Shown here: one piece after another, positions 58,591 through 64,000 of the stretch
How positions within the stretch are numbered: the first letter of the stretch is position 1
Layout of the letters: every line of letters starts with the position of its first letter
Source of the DNA: Andalucia godoyi
Lineage: Eukaryota; Discoba; Jakobea; Jakobida; Andaluciidae
Assembly: GCA_009859145.1 (NCBI GenBank)
Contig: VRVR01000043.1
Span: 82,721-146,720 of the forward strand
Length of the DNA stretch: 64,000 bases
Reading direction: 5' to 3'
The notes under the pieces: model-generated
Told to the model about the DNA's origin: nothing
The model's input: only the letters and a program-made list of their open reading frames with translations
Database searches by the model: none
Made by a program: the position numbers and the translations under genes

Positions 58591-59502
58591 ATGGGGCTTT
58601 CCAAGAAAATATTTTCTCCAGCGGATGTGGATACGTTTGAGAGAACACGAGCATTCAAGTGTTATCTGCATCACATGCAGCAGCTGTCGGCGGCAGTACA
58701 AGGAAAGGCACTTCACAGTCCGTCGTATGTTTCTCCACATGATTCGGTGAGGAAAGTACAGGGCTTGCTTCATGAAATTAAGAGGTGGGTCATGGACATA
58801 GAGCCAATGCAACAACCCCAAAGGTTTGGAAACAAGGCGTTTCGGACGTTTCATTCCAAGTTGGTTTCGGATTCTGAAGCACTGATCCACAAGCATCTGC
58901 AGTTTGAGATTCAAACCGGACACCACGATGTCTCGGAGCTATGTGGTTATCTCCACGGAGGGTTCGGAAACGAGACGCGGATTGACTACGGAACAGGGCA
59001 TGAAGCTTCATTCTTCGGTTTCTTGATTGTTCTGCTTGAGTGGCAGTTTCTGGAAAGTGCCGCATACGAAGATGTTGTGCTCGTCGTGTTTTTCGAGTAC
59101 TTCCAGCTTGTCCGATTCATCTTGGAGCGATATAATTTGGAGCCTGCTGGATCCCATGGCGTTTGGGGCCTGGATGACTATCACTTTCTGCCATACGTCT
59201 TCGGAGCGTCGCAATTAATTGGAAATCCAGAGGGTATTCAGCCCCAGGATGTTATGAACGAGCTAACTGTGAAGCAATACGCAGGGAGCTATTTGTATGT
59301 GTGTTGTGTTGACATTATTCGTCAAATTAAACGTGGACCATTCGGAGAACATTCTCCGATGCTGCACAGCATTTCCCAGGTGCCGTCGTGGGAAAAGACT
59401 TTTCAGGGAATGGTGAAAATGTACCGAGCTGAAGTACTTCTCAAGTTCCCAGTAATCCAACACTTCTTGTTTGGAAACACATTGTCGTTTGTGCCAGTGT
59501 AG
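58591..59502 (+). CDS. PTPA: Serine/threonine phosphatase 2A activator (PTPA)
   Basis: The 303-aa protein covers the PTPA fold at normal length. FGNKAFRTFHSKL, then YGTGHEASFFGFL (the conserved GTGHE loop), GSHGVWGLDDYHFLPYVFGASQL and PFGEHSPML with WEKTFQGMVKMYRAEVL are all family signatures. PTPA is an ATP-dependent chaperone or prolyl isomerase that loads catalytic metals into PP2A. Some forms are long; this one has only a short N-terminal extension. The ATG at 58591 is the only reasonable start. Confidence 0.96.
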   Translation: MGLSKKIFSPADVDTFERTRAFKCYLHHMQQLSAAVQGKALHSPSYVSPHDSVRKVQGLLHEIKRWVMDIEPMQQPQRFGNKAFRTFHSKLVSDSEALIHKHLQFEIQTGHHDVSELCGYLHGGFGNETRIDYGTGHEASFFGFLIVLLEWQFLESAAYEDVVLVVFFEYFQLVRFILERYNLEPAGSHGVWGLDDYHFLPYVFGASQLIGNPEGIQPQDVMNELTVKQYAGSYLYVCCVDIIRQIKRGPFGEHSPMLHSISQVPSWEKTFQGMVKMYRAEVLLKFPVIQHFLFGNTLSFVPV

Positions 59503-59928
59503 TCTTTTTGGTTTTACGGTTCCCCTTTCGTTGATACTCGTTGTTTGTTGTTGATTGGGACTCTTCCTGGCAGTTCTTGTGGACTCTCCATCTTTGAGAC
59601 TGGGTGATGTCCAATAAAAATTGGGTCTACGGAGAGAACCTCCCTTTTTGGTTTCCATTGTGATGTTGTTTGCTTGTTATGTTTTTGTTTTTGTTTATGT
59701 TTATGTTTATGTGTTGTTGTTGTTTTTTTGCAGACTGGACCAAAAATAACAGGAGACACGCGTTATAAAAAACGGTCATTCGTCCAGTAGTCGGAGCAGC
59801 TGTCGAATGTTCAAGTGACCGATGGTGCTCTTGAACAAAGATGCAGATGCAATGGAAACATAATCAGAAGAGAAAAAGAAAAAGAAGAAAAAACAAATTT
59901 CTGCAGTAGCACAAGACAGAAGAAGATC
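59503..59928. other. Intergenic region between PTPA and phosphoglycerate mutase
   Basis: These 426 bp start with a TTGTTGTTGATT-type GU-rich stretch after the PTPA stop, followed by TTTATGTTTATG repeats (59680-59710). They end in an A/G-rich leader (59865-59895) before the next gene. No gene is seen. Confidence 0.55.
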
Positions 59929-60690
59929 ATGGCATCCAAGGCTGCAAAGTTCCGCGTTGTGTTTGTCCGACATGGTGAATCTACATGGAATCGCGAAAAC
60001 CGATTCACGGGCTGGACAGATGTGGATCTGTCAGAAGCCGGACTCGAAGAAGCAAAGGGAGCTGGACGAGCCTTGGCAGAAGCCAAGTTGTCATTTGATT
60101 TGTGCTACACTTCCGTTCTGAAGAGAGCTATTCGGACAGCAAACTTTTGCTTGGAAAACTTGGACATGTTGTGGCTGCCTGTTCGAAAAGAATGGCGCCT
60201 GAACGAGCGGCATTATGGAGCTCTGCAAGGATTGAACAAGTCGGAAACTGCAGCAAAGCACGGTGAAGATCAGGTGAAAATCTGGAGACGCTCGTATGCC
60301 ATCCCGCCCCCACCACTGGAAAACGTCAACTATGCTGAGCTGTTGGTGGGGCCATATGCAGGGCTTTCCCCGGCAGAATTTCCGAAGTCGGAATCCCTGA
60401 AGGATACCGTCGACCGTGTTCTCCCTCTCTGGCTTGGACCAATGACCGATGATATCCGCAGTGGAAGGAACTTACTTGTCGTTGCTCACGGAAATTCTAT
60501 TCGTGCTCTCGTCAAATACTTGGACAATGTTCCCGAGGAAGAAATCGTCGAACTGAACATTCCAACGGGTATTCCGTTGGTGTATGAATTGGATGAGAAT
60601 CTTCGACCTATCAAGCACTACTATCTCGCCGATGAAAAGGTTCTTGGCGAGAAGATGGCGTCTGTCGCGAATCAGGGTAAGGCAAAATAA
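59929..60690 (+). CDS. 2,3-bisphosphoglycerate-dependent phosphoglycerate mutase
   Basis: I start at the Met at 59929 (MASKAAKF; 253 aa); the longer frame from 59815 adds 38 unlikely residues. [27 protein letters not shown] contains the phosphohistidine (His15), followed by [24 protein letters not shown] and [16 protein letters not shown] with the second active-site His (His187). [12 protein letters not shown] follows. All dPGM residues are present. The enzyme interconverts 3- and 2-phosphoglycerate in glycolysis. No targeting peptide is seen, so it is cytosolic. Its length is the family's usual ~250. Confidence 0.97.
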   Translation: MASKAAKFRVVFVRHGESTWNRENRFTGWTDVDLSEAGLEEAKGAGRALAEAKLSFDLCYTSVLKRAIRTANFCLENLDMLWLPVRKEWRLNERHYGALQGLNKSETAAKHGEDQVKIWRRSYAIPPPPLENVNYAELLVGPYAGLSPAEFPKSESLKDTVDRVLPLWLGPMTDDIRSGRNLLVVAHGNSIRALVKYLDNVPEEEIVELNIPTGIPLVYELDENLRPIKHYYLADEKVLGEKMASVANQGKAK

Positions 60691-63412
60691 GAATCAAAAT
60701 ACCTGTCCAAGGTTGTTTTCTGCTTTTGTTGCACAGTAGTGCAACGTGGAAGAATGGACAATCCTCTTTCCTTCGCAATGGGAAATTAAAAAAGTACTCG
60801 TGGAACAACCTATGATATGATCAACTTCTTTTAGAAAACGTTCCATACTGCGTCTCGCATCATTTACTTGCAGAAACCGAAAACGACTGCAAAATGCGGT
60901 ACCGCCGAACTCCGACACGAAACACCTATGATGCATCATTGTTAGAACATGCACACTTTCTAATTAAAGGGAGGAATTTTCGCATCTATCTCTGGAAACC
61001 CCGGAGAGGAAAAAAACATTGGCGAAACACCAGGGAGAACGTGAATTAGAAGACCAATCTTGTGACCTCTTCGCTACGGCATTCGGCGCCGTCCTAAAAA
61101 AACTTCATTCAACATGACATCCGCACTAAACTCCGAACACATGCACCTCGCGCCATCCGGCTGAAAAGACAGAGAGTGTCAAGAAGAGAAAACTGCCAAA
61201 CATCAGTGAACGGCGGAAAGGTGCAGAATATCAAGTAAAAATGGGCTGGCGAGGAACATCGACGCAAACAAGTAAGAAAATAAGAAAGAAACAGCGCACA
61301 GGCAGCTGAGAAGAGAAGATCTGGACTGAAAGAAGTTGGAATCCGAAAGGACTGACACAGAACTACGCAACACAGTCAGGAAGAAAACGGCGAAAAACGA
61401 CTGTTTTAACGACAACAAAACCGCACAGTTAGTTCGCACAAACTGCTGAATCTTCAGTAGTTTCGAACAACAAAGGCAGAATTGGAAGCACGAAACGGTG
61501 AACAGGCAGAGTTCTGCCTACGGGTGACGTTCAGAACGTTCGCTTCTAGCCAGGCAGCGTTTCTAAACGATCCGTTGATATTGTCCAGATGCACGATGCC
61601 GTTGATGCTGGAAGAGAATATTGAATGCGAAGATATTGCAACAGTGAACGCAATGCATTCTTCATATTTCCAACCGTGGACAGTATCCGCAGAATTCTTT
61701 GCTGAACAGACGGTTAACACTGTCTTTTGATCCCGCATCACATTTCAAAAATCCGAAGCAGCAAGAATTGGACCATGAAACTGTGAGGGGATTGAAATCT
61801 CAACATTCAAATGATTCCAACCTGTGTATTTAGGAGAATTTCATACGTGCAGTTCCAAGAATTATGATTTCACACAAATTCAAAATGACTATGGTGCACT
61901 ATCATGTGAAAGCTGGTTCTTTTATGTTGATTCCGTACACTCTTGCTCGCAACATTGCTCCATTTCCATGTACTGTGTTGGAAATGCACATCGAAGCAAT
62001 CCACAAGCAGCGATAACTGTCTGGTGCTGTGTCTCCCATTAGCGTCGTCCAACAAGGTTTGCTCATCAAATTCCACATAATGTCGAAATATGTACTTCGA
62101 TTCCTGTTTTCCTTCTATTTTTGCAGTTTGTTTTTCTTGCATCTGATTGATTAGCCGCAGATAGCACCTTTAGTGGGTTTGTCTCTTTCGATGTTTTCCC
62201 GGCTGTTGTCCTCTATTCAGAAGAAGCTTGTTTAAAAATCCGGAACGTAGCCAGATCCATTTTCTGCAGTCTTATCCAGAATACTGAAATAGCACTCTCC
62301 ATTTCTTCACTGGCTGTTGGCCTGCTACGTTTTTGGTGTTTGCCGGAATCTGTGAAACGTTTTTGTGGAGCTGGCAGCTTGTGCGTGTCGAACTTTTGGG
62401 ACGACGGGTGACGTTCTCCATTCACATCTTGCATTTGCCGATTAGCAGTTGCAACAATTTATGACGTCGTTGTGTTTGCCATATCCGGCCGCTTTTGCTT
62501 TAGCGACACCGTGATGTCCTATGAATGTGGGATTTTTTGAGTTCCGCCGTCTCTTCCAACATTACACTGCATTTTCTGGTACAGAACTTTCCCGCTAATC
62601 TGTTCATTACTATTTCTCTCTCTTTGGACAACTTCTTTTCCCACGGTCAGTCGTCTTTCTGTTTTCGGTGCTTTTCTTGAGCTTCTGCAACTGTTGCCGT
62701 TTGGTTCTCACATGATTTTCCTCCAAATTTTTATCGACTGTGATTCGTTTACCTATTAATCTTTTAACTTTTCCGTTGTATTATGGATGTTCGTAATCTC
62801 TTTTATGAAGTCCGTAGCCACGTTTGCATTAACTCTGGGCTTCGGTCATTCTTCCATCCCCAAAACTCACAGTTGGTCTGGATTACTATTGGTGCAACGA
62901 TGTAATAGGACTCATGCCCCGTCGCTGTCGGGATGCACGATCAAGTATTCCCAGCAGAAGTTGGTTTATCTGCTGGCACAGTGATCGGCTTTCATACTGC
63001 TGCAGCCCCGGAGTCCCGATTTTCTGAAGTTTTTACCATTTTTGTCAAGTGTTTCTCTTCTTTGATTCGGCGCGATTCTCCGTTTTCCTTTTCATGTTCA
63101 GTGTTGTCAGGTGATTGTCATTTGTTCATTGCTTTTACAATGCGATGGCCGGGCTCCCGCCGACCCCCCCTGCCAGCTGTCGTTTTATTTTGTCTTCATC
63201 TGCTTGCATTCCTGTCCTCTTGCATGAGCAGACTGCTGTTACCATCAATCTCCTCATTGCAAACGGACTGGTTTTGCGATAGGGGATGATTCTTCTGTTT
63301 TGTTTCCCCCCTGCGATTCAAGAAATGGAAATCAACGAAATCGATTGTTTAAAGCGAAGTTGTCAAAAATCAACAGTCAGGGTCAAAAAGGTTTTTAGGG
63401 CTGTTGTTTGTG
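60691..63412. other. Gene-free stretch, 2.7 kb
   Basis: No frame here exceeds about 120 codons and none shows a recognisable motif. The part at 60960-61440 is A/G-rich and 62500-63340 is T-rich. Some minus-strand frames (61741-61454 and 62142-61870) have protein-like stretches but are broken and unrecognised; they may be transposon relics. No tRNA or snRNA could be identified by eye. It may hold long UTRs, a noncoding RNA or a decayed element. Confidence 0.4.
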
Positions 63413-64000
63413 ATGGATCCGTCGAATAGCAGACTCACCGAAGCCTCGGACAGAAAAGTTCGATTTTCCGGAACTTCGGATTACTCAGCTGCTGCGCGTG
63501 TGGCGGATGTGAGCATATCAGCTTCGGATCTTAGACGTGCTTCGGCGTATCCTGTTTCCATGTCTCCGAAACCAGAAGCTGATTTGCGACCGATAGACCG
63601 ACTCCCAACACCTGGGTTGGGGTCAAGAAAACCACCAGCACCTCGCAGCCCTTCCCCAGGATGGGTTGAAGGGATGGACGGTCTTGGGGTTGTAAATCTC
63701 CCATCAATGTCACGTTCAAGTACACTTGGTTTGCGTCAATCACAGGAAAATTTGGATACCTCATGGACAAATGTTTCACAGATCATCCGTGCGACTGAGG
63801 ATTCTAGAAAGGCGAGAGCCAAAACCTATGACGAATTTGTCAAATTCATCGCAAGTTCCTCGAACGTTGGTGGAGAGTTGTCTGCCAAAGACGTTCTAAC
63901 GCTTGCAGCTTTCCCTGTTTCGGAGCATTTTCAAGGAATTCTTGGACTGGAGTTGGAGGCTTTGCGGTCACTCGCAAAGGTTGTGTCAGTTCATGGTGGA
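63413..64000 (+). CDS. Partial gene of unknown function, runs off the right edge
   Basis: The ATG at 63413 opens a frame that stays open for 196 codons to the window end. The N-terminal ~120 residues are Ser/Pro-rich and look disordered (SDYSAAARVADVS, RKPPAPRSPSPGW). Then comes a helical segment (WTNVSQIIRATEDSRKARAK, KTYDEFVKFIASS) and the start of another (AKDVLTLAAFPVSEHFQG). I do not recognise it. The codon pattern resembles the neighbouring genes. Confidence 0.65.
   Translation, partial: MDPSNSRLTEASDRKVRFSGTSDYSAAARVADVSISASDLRRASAYPVSMSPKPEADLRPIDRLPTPGLGSRKPPAPRSPSPGWVEGMDGLGVVNLPSMSRSSTLGLRQSQENLDTSWTNVSQIIRATEDSRKARAKTYDEFVKFIASSSNVGGELSAKDVLTLAAFPVSEHFQGILGLELEALRSLAKVVSVHGG

Noticed and set aside
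57293-60690. Recent bacterial transfer of the sugar-nucleotide and glycolytic enzymes
   Set aside because: UXS, HDDC2 and dPGM all have ordinary eukaryotic relatives and show no shift in base use against their neighbours.
61454-62142. Minus-strand frames considered as a decayed DDE transposase
   Set aside because: One DN-containing stretch recalls DDE enzymes, but no ordered set of motifs or terminal repeats is seen.
1-64000. tRNA, rRNA, snRNA and CRISPR features
   Set aside because: No stretch showed the conserved tRNA TPsiC/anticodon layout, snRNA core sequences, rRNA or repeat-spacer arrays on reading; structured RNA search tools could still find some.

Overview
This window is nuclear DNA from a unicellular eukaryote with a compact, intron-poor genome. 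It carries about 26 protein genes in 64 kb, on both strands. The eukaryotic markers are anaphase-promoting complex subunit 1, U2AF65, dynein roadblock light chain, Furry, diphthamide synthase DPH2, PP2A activator and two mitochondrial proteins (TMEM223 and bL33m). Most genes are single open frames, including ones of 5.6, 6.1 and 10.1 kb. I can place only two introns, of 110 and 143 nt, with GTATGT and GTACGT donors and TAG acceptors. TAA, TAG and TGA all end genes, so the code looks standard. The lineage cannot be fixed from the sequence; a free-living protist or alga is a reasonable guess.

Layout. 0-9 kb: a U1-type zinc-finger splicing protein (spliced), APC1 lying between a C21 run and a G13 run, and an unrecognised protein with a cysteine-rich tail. 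9-16.5 kb: TMEM223, a papain-like pseudoprotease whose catalytic Cys is Thr, a plasma-membrane-type Ca2+ ATPase and a secreted protein of unknown function. 17-25.3 kb: a long disordered protein, a multi-pass membrane protein with gustatory-receptor-like topology, a sigma-like glutathione transferase, roadblock and the 56-codon bL33m gene. 25.5-32.3 kb: DPH2 (spliced), U2AF65 and a Pho80-type cyclin. 32.7-43.7 kb: a MUN-domain (PATROL1/Unc13-like) protein divergent from a Furry homologue, then an unknown polytopic membrane protein. 44.1-54.2 kb: one intronless 3,358-codon gene for a giant type I surface protein with a Cys-rich repeat ectodomain, one membrane span and a roughly 2,000-residue charged helical tail. 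54.7-60.7 kb: a four-span membrane protein, HDDC2, UDP-glucuronate decarboxylase, PP2A activator and 2,3-BPG-dependent phosphoglycerate mutase. 60.7-63.4 kb holds no gene I can support. A partial gene runs off the right edge.

Neighbours do not form operons or an obvious pathway; most are housekeeping genes placed side by side. Several pairs are divergent and share intergenic regions of 0.3-1.2 kb (16.4-17.1, 24.1-25.1, 29.5-30.7, 35.4-36.1, 54.2-54.7 and 58.25-58.6 kb). Simple repeats lie very close to coding ends: AG-type repeats in some leaders and GT-type repeats just after some stop codons. The points most worth a second look are the giant surface protein, the Thr-for-Cys papain relative, the receptor-like membrane protein and the homopolymer pair around APC1.
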